A DNA stretch of 64,000 bases, from contig NZ_UESZ01000001.1 in assembly GCF_900108585.1 (NCBI RefSeq), positions 620,001 to 684,000 of the forward strand. Reading direction: 5' to 3'. Position 1 is the stretch's first letter; every line of letters starts with the position of its first letter. This document shows, piece by piece, positions 38,891 to 47,645 of the stretch. A model generated the notes under the pieces. That model saw only the letters and a program-made list of their open reading frames with translations, had not been told where the DNA came from and did no database searches. A program made the position numbers and the translations under genes. This stretch comes from Branchiibius hedensis. GTDB taxonomy: Bacteria > Actinomycetota > Actinomycetes > Actinomycetales > Dermatophilaceae.

Positions 38891-39832
38891 ATGGCTGAAC
38901 ACAACGGATCTCTCGCCGAGGCCCCGACGGGCCCGTCCGGCGTGGGCCCGGCTATTCGTCGTGCGCGGCGCAGCGCGGGCCTTTCGTTGCGCTCGCTAGC
39001 GGCGCAACTGGGGGTCAGCCCGGCCACCATGAGCGCGTTGGAGAACGACCTGACTCCGGTGACCGTCCAGCGGCTCATCGCCATCGCCGACGCGCTGGGG
39101 GTCGACCCCGCGGGGATCGTCGCCGATGCCGGACCGGACACGATCGAGACTGCGGATCCCACCTTCTCCGTGGTCGCGCCGGGTCGCGGGTTCGCTGACT
39201 GGCGACATTTCGGACCGCTGGCGGTGGATCCGGTGCTGGCTGCAGCCATCCGGGTATTCGTGCGCACCGGGTACCACGGAGCGACGATGCGGATGATTGC
39301 GTTGGAAGCCGGGATGAGTGTGGCGGGGGTCTATCACCACTACGACAGCAAGTACGCGCTCCTGGTGACCGGGCTCGATCGCACGATGGGCGAACTGCGG
39401 CCCCGGGTCGAGGCGGCGCGCGACAGCGGTGCTGACCCGGTGGAGAAGTTCAGCAACATCGTCGAAGCGCTGGCGCTGTTCCACACCTACTACGGCGACC
39501 TGGCGTTGATCGGGGCCAGTGAGATGCGTAGCCTCGACCCGGTGCAGCGGACGCGGATCGCCACGCTGCGCAACGAGATTCAGTACCTGATGGACGAACA
39601 GGTCCAGCAGGCAAGGAAACTGGGCCTGTTGAAGGCCCAGGATTGGCACGACGCCGGCCGGGCGATCTCCACGATGTGTACCTCGTTGCCGCAGTGGTTC
39701 AAGCTCGGGGGAGCCTCGAGCCCCGAGCAGATCGCCCAGGAGTACACCCGGTTCGCCCTCGGGATGATGCAGTACGACGCGGCGGCGCACTCGGCGTACC
39801 GCGCGAAAGCCGTTCAGAAACAGGGAGATTGA
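38891..39832 (+). CDS. Chimeric XRE-TetR transcriptional regulator
   Basis: 313 residues with two DNA-binding domains. Residues about 20-75 are an XRE HTH (IRRARRSAGLSLRSLAAQLG, SPATMSALENDLTPVTVQRL). Residues about 115-165 are a TetR N-terminal HTH (VRTGYHGATMRMIALEAGMS, GVYHHYDSKYALL), followed by a TetR ligand domain. One protein can thus contact two types of site. ATG at 38891 is chosen over TTG at 38882. Divergent from the cyclase operon and upstream of SDR and PhzF genes, which it probably controls too. Confidence 0.88.
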   Translation: MAEHNGSLAEAPTGPSGVGPAIRRARRSAGLSLRSLAAQLGVSPATMSALENDLTPVTVQRLIAIADALGVDPAGIVADAGPDTIETADPTFSVVAPGRGFADWRHFGPLAVDPVLAAAIRVFVRTGYHGATMRMIALEAGMSVAGVYHHYDSKYALLVTGLDRTMGELRPRVEAARDSGADPVEKFSNIVEALALFHTYYGDLALIGASEMRSLDPVQRTRIATLRNEIQYLMDEQVQQARKLGLLKAQDWHDAGRAISTMCTSLPQWFKLGGASSPEQIAQEYTRFALGMMQYDAAAHSAYRAKAVQKQGD

Positions 39833-39833
39833 C

Positions 39834-40637
39834 GTGCAGATCGATGGATCGGTGGCCATTGTCACCGGAGCCGGCGGCGGTATTGGTGCTGCCCTGGTCA
39901 AGGAGCTGGTGGCTCACGGCGCCCGGGTGGTTGCGACCGACCTCGATGGTGACGCTCTCGCCACCGCCGTCCCCACCTCGGACACGGTTCGCACGCTGCC
40001 GGGTGATGCCGCCAGCACCAACGACATTCGCGCATCGATCGACATCGCCGAACGCGAGTTCGGGCCGGTCGATCTGTACGCCGCGAACGCCGGGGTGCTG
40101 CGCGGATTCGAGCCCGATGTGACGTCGACCGACTGGGACCTGTCCTGGCGGGTCAACGTGATGGCGCACGTCAAGGCCGCGGAACTGCTCCTGCCGGGTT
40201 GGCTCGAGCGGGGCAGTGGGCACTTCCTGTCGACCGCCTCCGCGGCGGGGTTGCTCACCCAACTGGGCAGCCCGACGTACTCAGTGACCAAACACGCAGC
40301 GGTGGGGTACGCCGAGTGGCTGGCCGCGACGTACGGCGATCGGGGCGTCGGGGTCACCTGCCTGTGCCCGATGGGGGTGGACACCGCGATGGTGCGCGAC
40401 GGTCTGGCATCCGACGACCCGGTCGTGCAGGCTGGAACGGCGTCGGTGACGTCCGCGGGAGAGGTTCTGAGCCCGGAAGTCGTTGCGCGAGAAGCGATCC
40501 GGGGTGTCATCGAAGGAGGGTTCCTGGTGTTGCCGCATCCGGAGGTTGCGACGTATCGCGAGCGCAAGGCGGCCGACATCGACCGTTGGATTGCCGGCAT
40601 GCAGCGCTTCCGACGCGGTCTGGAAGCCGGGTCGTGA
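39834..40637 (+). CDS. Short-chain dehydrogenase/reductase
   Basis: 267 residues, classical SDR: cofactor motif TGAGGGIG near residue 11, AANAG, catalytic Ser in STASAAG, and YSVTK with catalytic Tyr and Lys. Asp after beta-2 (VATDLDGD) suggests NAD(H). Probably oxidises or reduces a hydroxy acid or its CoA ester in the cluster's pathway. GTG start one base after the regulator's stop with GGGAG upstream; PhzF gene overlaps its end (GTGA). Confidence 0.88.
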   Translation: MQIDGSVAIVTGAGGGIGAALVKELVAHGARVVATDLDGDALATAVPTSDTVRTLPGDAASTNDIRASIDIAEREFGPVDLYAANAGVLRGFEPDVTSTDWDLSWRVNVMAHVKAAELLLPGWLERGSGHFLSTASAAGLLTQLGSPTYSVTKHAAVGYAEWLAATYGDRGVGVTCLCPMGVDTAMVRDGLASDDPVVQAGTASVTSAGEVLSPEVVAREAIRGVIEGGFLVLPHPEVATYRERKAADIDRWIAGMQRFRRGLEAGS

Positions 40638-41479
40638 CGAATATTCTGCGGATGAGCGCCTTTGCCGATGGCGACGGCGGCGGTAACCCGGCAGGCGTCG
40701 TCCTCGACGCTGCTAACTTGAGCGACGACCAAATGCTGCGGATCGCCCAAGAGGTCGGCTACTCAGAGACCGCATTCGTCGGGTCCGAGACCGATGCGAC
40801 CGGGCGTCGTTACCAGGTGCGGTACTGGTCGCCCGCGGCCGAGGTGCCCTTCTGCGGGCACGCGTCGGTTGCGACCGCGGTCGCTCTGGCCGAGCGCGAC
40901 GGGGTCGGTGGCCTGACGCTGGCCACTCGAGCGGGGGACGTGGCGATCGACACCGAGCGGAACGACCACGGCGCCATCCAGGTTGCGATGACCAGCGTGG
41001 CGCCCGAAGTCCGGGACCTCGACCCGGTGATCCTGGACTCGTTGCTGGACCTGTTGGGGCTGGTCCCCACCGACCTTGATCCGCGGTTTCCGCCGCGAGA
41101 GTCCTTCGCCGGCAACTGGCACCCGGTGCTGGTCCTGGCTGATCGCGAGATCTTCAACCAGTTCCGCTTCGCCCCGAAAGCAGTGGCCGAGTTGATGAAG
41201 CGGCAGGGCTGGACCGGCACCGTCACCGTCTTGCGCGAAGTTGGTCGCGACGACTTCGCGGCGCGAAACCTATTCCCGGTTGGTCGTATCACCGAGGACC
41301 CCGCAACGGGGTCGGCAGCGGCGTCCGTCGGCGCGTATCTACGTAGCATCGGCTACGCATCGCCAGCGTCGGCCATCACCATTCACCAAGGCAGCCATGT
41401 CGGTCGACCGAGTCTGCTCACGATCTGCGTACCGGAGGAAGGCGGCATCATCGTGACAGGTAGCGCCTCGTTGTTATAG
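40634..41479 (+). CDS. PhzF-family isomerase/epimerase-like protein
   Basis: 281 residues. Family signatures: GNPAGVVLD, catalytic Glu in GYSETAFV, VPFCGHASVATA and EDPATGSAAASVGAYL. PhzF relatives catalyse isomerisation or epimerisation without cofactors. Substrate unknown. GTG start overlaps the SDR stop by four bases, so both are co-translated; overlap marks it as part of the regulator-SDR-PhzF transcript. Confidence 0.88.
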   Translation: MTNILRMSAFADGDGGGNPAGVVLDAANLSDDQMLRIAQEVGYSETAFVGSETDATGRRYQVRYWSPAAEVPFCGHASVATAVALAERDGVGGLTLATRAGDVAIDTERNDHGAIQVAMTSVAPEVRDLDPVILDSLLDLLGLVPTDLDPRFPPRESFAGNWHPVLVLADREIFNQFRFAPKAVAELMKRQGWTGTVTVLREVGRDDFAARNLFPVGRITEDPATGSAAASVGAYLRSIGYASPASAITIHQGSHVGRPSLLTICVPEEGGIIVTGSASLL

Positions 41480-41517
41480 ATCAGCCGCCACAACTCTCAT
41501 GTGGTGCGTTTCGAAGG

Positions 41518-41590
<73 letters not shown>

Positions 41591-41617
41591 TGGGCGGGTT
41601 CAGTGTAGAAGGCGCGG

Positions 41618-42922
41618 TCAGGCGAACAGGGCCTCGCCCACGTAGTGCCCGGTTGCGGGCGCTGGGGGTACGGCGAACAGACCGGACCCGATGTGTGAGA
41701 TGTACTCGTTCAACCGGTCGGAGGAGCCCAACTTCTTCTGCAGGGTGATGAAGTGGGCTGGGTCGTTCAGGTAGGCGATGAACAGCAGTCCGGCGTCCAA
41801 CTGGCCGTACTGGTTGATCCCGTCGGTGTAGTTGTACCCCCGGCGCAGGATCTTCACGCCGCCGTTGTTCTCGGGTGCGGCAAGCGCGACGTGCGAGGTC
41901 GCCGGGATGGCCAAGCCGTTGACCGCGCCGGCCTTGTGGAAGTCCGGGGTGTCGAACTCCTTGGTGCCTGACAGCGGTGCACCTTCATCTTTGGTGCGAC
42001 CGAAGACGTGTTGTTGGTCGCTGACCGGATCGGCGTCCCAGATCTCGATGTCCATCTCGATCTTGCGCACGACTTGGTAGGTGCCGCCCTCCAGCCACTT
42101 CTGGTCGGCGTCCGCGATCGTCACGAATTTCGTGCGGTCGGCTTCCTCGGTGATGTTGCGGGTGCCGTCCTTGAAACCCATCAGGTTGCGCGGCGTGTAC
42201 TGACCCGCTCCGGCAGAAGCGCGACCGAATCCCATGACGGTCCAATGGGTGTCGGCGGTTCCCCGGACCATGCGGGCCAGGTTGCGGATCGCGTGGTAGG
42301 CGACCTGGGGGTCGTCGGCGCACGCCTGCAACGACAGGTCACCGCCGGTGAGGCCCGGTTGCAGGGAGTCCGAGGGCAGATCCGGTAGGTCGGTCAGGAG
42401 GGCCGGCCGCTTGTCTTTCAGGCCGAACCGGTCGTCGAACAGCGACGGCCCGAGGCCGATGGTCACGGTCAGGCTGGCCGGATCGAGGTTGAACGCTTCA
42501 CCGGTGTCCGGTGCCACTGCTCCCGCGCGGGTGGGCTCGACCGCCCCGATCGATTTGCCCTGCGTCAGTTGCGCGATCGCCGCCGACCACCGGGCCAGGA
42601 GTGACTGCAGGTCACTGGCCGTGGTCCCCGCGACCATCGTGAACGTCATGAAGAGCGCGTGCCGCTGCGGCGGTGTGAACACCCCGGCCTGGGCGCCAGA
42701 GCCGTAGAACGGATGCGACTGCGACAGGTCGACGGTGTCGCGGTCGGCTTCCTGGTCGGACTGCCCGGCGGTGCTGCCCCGGTCGGTCATGGCCCAGGCG
42801 CTGCCGCCGACGGCGAGGGCACCGACAGCCGCACCACCGGCGGCACCTTGCACCAGCCGGCGGCGCGACAGACCGCGGTCCTCACCCGAGGTTGGGTGCG
42901 GGTCGGGGGCGCTACTGCTCAT
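41618..42922 (-). CDS. efeB: Tat-exported Dyp-type heme peroxidase / deferrochelatase
   Basis: 434 residues. Tat signal SRRRLVQG (residues 19-26) with hydrophobic GGAAVGALAVGGSAWA. DyP-type fold with GFKDGTRNI carrying the catalytic Asp and heme-region sequences near PATSHVALAAPENN. Works with EfeU/EfeO in ferrous iron uptake, oxidising Fe2+ or taking iron from heme. Starts 41 bases after efeO; last gene of the efeUOB operon. Confidence 0.93.
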   Translation of the reverse strand: MSSSAPDPHPTSGEDRGLSRRRLVQGAAGGAAVGALAVGGSAWAMTDRGSTAGQSDQEADRDTVDLSQSHPFYGSGAQAGVFTPPQRHALFMTFTMVAGTTASDLQSLLARWSAAIAQLTQGKSIGAVEPTRAGAVAPDTGEAFNLDPASLTVTIGLGPSLFDDRFGLKDKRPALLTDLPDLPSDSLQPGLTGGDLSLQACADDPQVAYHAIRNLARMVRGTADTHWTVMGFGRASAGAGQYTPRNLMGFKDGTRNITEEADRTKFVTIADADQKWLEGGTYQVVRKIEMDIEIWDADPVSDQQHVFGRTKDEGAPLSGTKEFDTPDFHKAGAVNGLAIPATSHVALAAPENNGGVKILRRGYNYTDGINQYGQLDAGLLFIAYLNDPAHFITLQKKLGSSDRLNEYISHIGSGLFAVPPAPATGHYVGEALFA

Positions 42923-42963
42923 GACTCCATTGTCCTACTGCGCGACCACTGCTGCGAACGCAT

Positions 42964-44217
42964 CTACTGCGCGGTGGCGACCTTCTCGGCGATCCGGGAC
43001 AGCGGGTCCTGCAGCGCCTGCACGGCCTTGCTCAGGGCCGCGGCGTCGGTTGCCCGCAGCTGCGGCGTCCAGGCCTTGTAACCACCCAGCGCACTGTCGT
43101 CGCGGTACTTCTCCAGTGCAGCCAGAACGTTCTTGAACTGGGTGGCCACCTGCGTCGAGAGGGTCGGGTCGATCTTGTCCAGACCCGGCTTGAGGTAGGC
43201 GAACGCCTGCTGTGCACCCTCGACGTTGGCCGCGAAGTCGACCAGGTCGAGGTGGCTGAACGACTCTTCCTCACCCTTGATCTTGTTGCTCTGCACCTCT
43301 TCCAGCAGGCTGGCGGCACCGTTGGCCAGGTCCTCGGGTTTGTAGGTCAGCGACTTCGCCAACTGCGCGAGGGTGCCGACGTTCTTCTGCAGGTCCGCGG
43401 CGTAGGTCTTGGTCTGGTCGGTGATCTTGCCGTTCTGCCACAGGTCGCGTTCGATCGCGTGGAAGCCGGACCAGCCGACCGCGGGGTCGAGGTTGGAGGC
43501 CCGCATGTCGATCAGGTAGTCGAGGTTGAACTTGTTGTCGGTGGCGTCCTTGCCCGGCAGGACGAAACCTTCGACGTCGGACTCGATCTTCTCGTAGAAC
43601 GGCCGGGCCTTGGCGTAGGCCTCTTTGGCCTTCGCGACGTCGCCCGAATCGACAGCGGTCTTGAGGTTGCCGACGGCAACGACCATGTCCGCGAGGGTGT
43701 TGGCGACGTAGGTTCCGTACCCCTTGGTGCCGTCGGCCAGGAGCTGCTGAGTGCTGCTCGCGCCAGTGCTGGCGGCAGTTCCGGTCACCGTGAAGGTGCG
43801 GTTCTCGGTCGTGGCCCCGGGGCAGTAGATCTGGTACTGCCCACCGGTGAGGGTCACCGTGAACGTGGTCGCCGGCAGGCCGGGAGCCAGGTTCTCCTTC
43901 TCGCCGAGGATCCGCTCCTGGCTCAGCAACTCGACCTCGCTGATGCCCGGGGCACTCTCGTTCTTGACCGTGAAGGTGATCGGTCCGGCGGCAGCGGTCG
44001 CGTGGTCGACCGAGCAGTCGTTGTCCGTCAGGGTGATGGCGACCTGGGCCGCGCCGTTCTTGACGGGGGCACCGGTTGCAGCGCCGCCGGAGGTCGCCGC
44101 CGAGTTGGTCGCGCTGGAGCCACTCCCGGTGGAACTGCCGGAACCGCAGGCAGCCAGCGCGGTGCACAGCGCGGCCCCGACTACGGCAGTAGTCGTTGAA
44201 CGGGGGAACGAGGACAT
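42964..44217 (-). CDS. efeO: Iron uptake lipoprotein EfeO (cupredoxin plus M75 domain)
   Basis: 417 residues. Lipoprotein signal with lipobox LAAC (Cys24). An N-terminal cupredoxin-like domain (about 50-145) is followed by a peptidase M75/imelysin domain with the iron-site HxxE motif in GFHAIERDLW. Periplasmic-side iron binding and oxidation, passing Fe3+ to EfeU. AAGGAG precedes the ATG. Between efeU and efeB with 45- and 41-base gaps. Confidence 0.94.
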   Translation of the reverse strand: MSSFPRSTTTAVVGAALCTALAACGSGSSTGSGSSATNSAATSGGAATGAPVKNGAAQVAITLTDNDCSVDHATAAAGPITFTVKNESAPGISEVELLSQERILGEKENLAPGLPATTFTVTLTGGQYQIYCPGATTENRTFTVTGTAASTGASSTQQLLADGTKGYGTYVANTLADMVVAVGNLKTAVDSGDVAKAKEAYAKARPFYEKIESDVEGFVLPGKDATDNKFNLDYLIDMRASNLDPAVGWSGFHAIERDLWQNGKITDQTKTYAADLQKNVGTLAQLAKSLTYKPEDLANGAASLLEEVQSNKIKGEEESFSHLDLVDFAANVEGAQQAFAYLKPGLDKIDPTLSTQVATQFKNVLAALEKYRDDSALGGYKAWTPQLRATDAAALSKAVQALQDPLSRIAEKVATAQ

Positions 44218-44262
44218 GGGTTTGCTCCTTGGTGATGGTGACAGGGTGCCGTCGGGTGTGCG

Positions 44263-45801
44263 TCAGGGTGTGCTGATCGGCACGCCTACGGGGGACTGCG
44301 AGGGAACGACGGCTTCGGCCCGGCGCGACCGCCAGGCGGCGGCGAGCAGCGCTGCTGCCGCGAGGAGGAGAACGCCGGGAACGACCCAGCGCCAGAACCG
44401 ATGCTCGGCCTGGGCCGACGTGTAGTCGCCCAGAGTGCTGGCGGTGGACGCGACGTACGCCGGGTCCACCGTCCAGGTGTTGCCCGGCAGGGTGAACGTC
44501 CGAACGGTGTCCAGTCCACCCCCGGAAATCGTGTCGACGACGCGACGATCGTCGGTGGCATCGATCAGCCGACCGTCGACGGCGTAGGCGGTCACCTGCC
44601 CGCGCAGCGATTCAGTCAGCGCGAACGGCCCGGGGTTGCGTTCGGCCACGACACCGACGGGCAGGCGCCCACCGTTCAGCAGGGCCAGTTCGCTGAGACT
44701 GGCGGTGCGTTTGATGTCCGAAGGCGTGGCGTCACTGCGCAGGACCTTCGCGGTGACGCCGTTGTGCACGGTGGTGCCCGCGTCCATGACCGTGACCTCG
44801 GACGGGTGGCCGTCGATCACCATGCGCACGGTGGTTCCGAGCAGTTCGGCGGTACCCAGCCGGCTCCCGGACGAGCCAACGATCGGTGCCGATGCAGGCA
44901 GGCTGACGCTCGGCGTACGCACCCCGATCATCAGCGCGGCGGCGACCAGGGCACAGCCGGCAGCGGCCGCCGCCTTGATCCGGCGGCTCGCAGCGGCACC
45001 CGGGCGGTAGGCCTGCGGCCAGAAGATGATCAGCAGCATGGGTACGACGTACGCCAGCCATGCGAGCAACTCCACCAACCGCGGGTCGGCCGGGATCCCG
45101 AGCACCCCGGTGAGTACGGCGCCCCGCACCGACCCGGTCGGTGCCAGCCAGGCGAGGTCGAGAGTGCGCTGTTGTCCGGCGTTCAGCCACCCGGCCTCGT
45201 GGGCGGTGCGTAGTGCCGACACGAGCAGGCCGGCCGCGACGAGTACCAGGAACACGCTGGTGTACTTGAAGAACTTGGCCAGGTTCAGCTTCACGCCGCC
45301 GGTGTAGAGCCCGTAGCCCAGGACGACGGCCGCCGCGATCCCGAGCACGGCACCGGCGGCGGCGAACCAGGTGCTGCTCGCGGCGGAGAACGTCGCCAGC
45401 AGGAAAACGGAGGTTTCGAACCCCTCCTTGAGGACCGCGAGGAAGGCCATCAACACCAGCGCCCGAGAGGTCCCCGAGGCCAGGGCGGTGCTGGCGGCGG
45501 TTTCCAACTCCCGTTTCATCCCGCGAGCGTGTTTGGCCATCCACAGGATCATCGTGGTGACCAGGACCACGGCGATCGCGTTGATGATCGACTCCATGCC
45601 CTCCTGCGCGGCTTGGGGAAGGCTGCTTTCGATCACACTGAGGACGACGCCGACCAGGATGCTGAGGGCGACCGCGGCGCCGACCCCGATCCACATGGGC
45701 CGCAACGGCTGGCCGTTGCGCTTGAGGAAGGTGGCCACGATGCTGACGATGAGCGCCGCCTCGAGCCCCTCGCGGAGCCCGATGATGAACGTTGCCAGCA
45801 C
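44263..45801 (-). CDS. efeU: FTR1-family iron permease EfeU with long C-terminal extension
   Basis: 512 residues. The first 280 are the FTR1 permease with the two REGLE-type iron motifs, LREGLEAALIV (near residue 9) and LKEGFETSVFL (near 123). The following 210 residues form an extra extracytoplasmic domain and end in one more helix (VVPGVLLLAAAALLAAAW), which short EfeU proteins (about 280 residues) lack. GTG start at 45801. First gene of efeUOB, behind two DtxR/IdeR-type boxes. Confidence 0.93.
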   Translation of the reverse strand: MLATFIIGLREGLEAALIVSIVATFLKRNGQPLRPMWIGVGAAVALSILVGVVLSVIESSLPQAAQEGMESIINAIAVVLVTTMILWMAKHARGMKRELETAASTALASGTSRALVLMAFLAVLKEGFETSVFLLATFSAASSTWFAAAGAVLGIAAAVVLGYGLYTGGVKLNLAKFFKYTSVFLVLVAAGLLVSALRTAHEAGWLNAGQQRTLDLAWLAPTGSVRGAVLTGVLGIPADPRLVELLAWLAYVVPMLLIIFWPQAYRPGAAASRRIKAAAAAGCALVAAALMIGVRTPSVSLPASAPIVGSSGSRLGTAELLGTTVRMVIDGHPSEVTVMDAGTTVHNGVTAKVLRSDATPSDIKRTASLSELALLNGGRLPVGVVAERNPGPFALTESLRGQVTAYAVDGRLIDATDDRRVVDTISGGGLDTVRTFTLPGNTWTVDPAYVASTASTLGDYTSAQAEHRFWRWVVPGVLLLAAAALLAAAWRSRRAEAVVPSQSPVGVPISTP

Positions 45802-45830
45802 GACGACCCGACTCCTACCCGTTCTTCTTC

Positions 45831-45869
45831 TGAGGGTTACCTAACCGATCTGAGGTTAGCCGTACCTGA
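45831..45869. promoter_or_regulatory. Tandem DtxR/IdeR iron boxes upstream of efeUOB
   Basis: TGAGGTTAGCCGTACCTGA (45851-45869) matches 15 of 19 positions of the iron-box consensus TTAGGTTAGSCTAACCTAA; TGAGGGTTACCTAACCGAT (45831-45849) matches 13. They lie 30-68 bases before the efeU start, where iron-loaded DtxR/IdeR would repress. Confidence 0.8.
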
Positions 45870-45941
45870 CTACGACGTCCAATAGGGGTCGCGAGCGCGG
45901 CGGAGTTGGTCCGAAGGCATCGGACGAGGGATGCTGGGGCC

Positions 45942-47645
45942 GTGAATGACGCGGCCCCCTCCACGTTGCTGGAGTCGTTGGTCGGCCTGCGTCGCACCAT
46001 CGCAGAGGCCCGCCTGCCGTTGCAGATCGACGGGGTCCAGGAGGCGCGTCGCGAGACCGAGGAACTCACCGCTCAACTCGACGATTACTTGATTCCCCGC
46101 GCGAGTGCGCTGGATGCGCCGCTGCTGGCCGTCGTCGGCGGCTCCACCGGTGCCGGTAAGTCGACGCTGGTCAACTCGATCCTTGGGCACCAGGTCGCCG
46201 CGGCCGGGGTGCTTCGGCCCACGACCAGGGCGTCGACGCTGATCCATCACCCCGGTGACGTCGAGTGGTTTGCCGGGACCCGGGTGCTCCCGGGCCTGGC
46301 GCGCATGACCGGGGGATCGCCCGAATCGGCCGATCCGCGGACCGTGCGCCTGGTTGCTGACGATTCGCTGCCGCAAGGACTGGCGATCCTGGACGCGCCG
46401 GACATCGACTCGGTGGTCGAGGCCAACCGTGATCTGGCTCGGCAATTGCTGGGTGCAGCGGATTTGTGGATCTTCGTGACCACCGCTGCCCGCTACGCCG
46501 ACGCAGTGCCGTGGCAGTTGCTGCATCAGGCCGTCGCACGTGGCACGTCGGTTGCGGTCGTGCTCAACCGGGTCCCGCACGGAGCGATGGCAGAGGTGCG
46601 CGCCGATCTGGCCGGAATGTTGCGTGACAACGGGCTGGGTCAGTCGCCGATCTTCGCGGTCGGAGAAGTGCCGTTGGTCGATGGCCTGCTGCCCGTCACC
46701 GAGATCTCCCGGATCCAGAGTTGGCTGCAGTCGCTGGCAGCGGACGCCTTCGCCCGCAACGTGGTGATCCGACGAACCCTGGACGGCGCACTGGACTCAC
46801 TCAGCGGCCGGGTCGACCGGCTGGATGCAGCCCTCGGCGCCCAGGAGGCAGCCACGGCGAGTTTGCGCGGGGCGGTCGACACGGCGTACGACGCGGCCTT
46901 GACGCAGGTCGGTGAGGGGATGCGGGACGGCACGCTGCTGCGTGGCGAGGTGCTCGCGCGCTGGCAGGAGTTCGTCGGCACCGGTGAGTTGCTGCGGCAA
47001 CTCGATGCTGGAGTCGGTCGGATGCGTGACCGGATCGGTGGATTCCTGCGGGGGGAGTCGACTCCAGCTACCACCGAGCAGTTGGGCGAGGCATTGCAGG
47101 ACGGGGTGGCTGCCTTGATCCTTGCGGGCGGAAGCACCGCTCCCGCCACCGCCGTCCGTGCGTGGCGGCTGATCCCTGGCGGCTCGGCCCTGGCTGACGC
47201 CAACCCTGCCCTGGCACGACCTTCCGAGCAGTTCAGCCCTGCGGCGCAGCGGTTGGTGCGCGACTGGCAGCACGGCCTGCTGGAACTGGTGCGATCGCAG
47301 GCCGGCAACAAGCGCATGACCGCCCGGTTCCTGGCCTTCGGTGTCAACGGCATCGCTGTCCTGTTGATGTTGGTCACGTTCTCGGCCACCGCCGGGCTGA
47401 CCGGCGCCGAGGTGGGAATCGCCGGTGGTTCCGCCGTGGTCGCCCAGCGGTTGTTGGAAGCGGTCTTCGGCGACCAAGCGGTCCGCAACCTGTCGGAGAT
47501 GGCGCGACGGGATCTGCTGGAGCGCGTGGAGGCTCTTTACGACAGCGAGGCGGCCCGGCTCAACGCCGTCGTCCAGGACGAGGACATCACGACCGTGCGA
47601 CACGACCTCACCGCAGCGACCAAGGCGGTGCAAGCAAGCCGATGA
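45942..47645 (+). CDS. Dynamin-like GTPase, first of a pair
   Basis: 567 residues. P-loop GSTGAGKS at 67-74, switch-II-like LDAPDIDSV, and NRVP where NKxD is usual. Middle region is helical; a hydrophobic hairpin near 460-510 (FGVNGIAVLLMLVTFSATAGL) would insert into membrane. Probably forms a heteromeric membrane-remodelling pair with the next gene, as actinobacterial and bacterial dynamin pairs do; not proven. GTG at 45942 is preferred. Last four bases overlap the next ATG. Confidence 0.78.
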   Translation: MNDAAPSTLLESLVGLRRTIAEARLPLQIDGVQEARRETEELTAQLDDYLIPRASALDAPLLAVVGGSTGAGKSTLVNSILGHQVAAAGVLRPTTRASTLIHHPGDVEWFAGTRVLPGLARMTGGSPESADPRTVRLVADDSLPQGLAILDAPDIDSVVEANRDLARQLLGAADLWIFVTTAARYADAVPWQLLHQAVARGTSVAVVLNRVPHGAMAEVRADLAGMLRDNGLGQSPIFAVGEVPLVDGLLPVTEISRIQSWLQSLAADAFARNVVIRRTLDGALDSLSGRVDRLDAALGAQEAATASLRGAVDTAYDAALTQVGEGMRDGTLLRGEVLARWQEFVGTGELLRQLDAGVGRMRDRIGGFLRGESTPATTEQLGEALQDGVAALILAGGSTAPATAVRAWRLIPGGSALADANPALARPSEQFSPAAQRLVRDWQHGLLELVRSQAGNKRMTARFLAFGVNGIAVLLMLVTFSATAGLTGAEVGIAGGSAVVAQRLLEAVFGDQAVRNLSEMARRDLLERVEALYDSEAARLNAVVQDEDITTVRHDLTAATKAVQASR

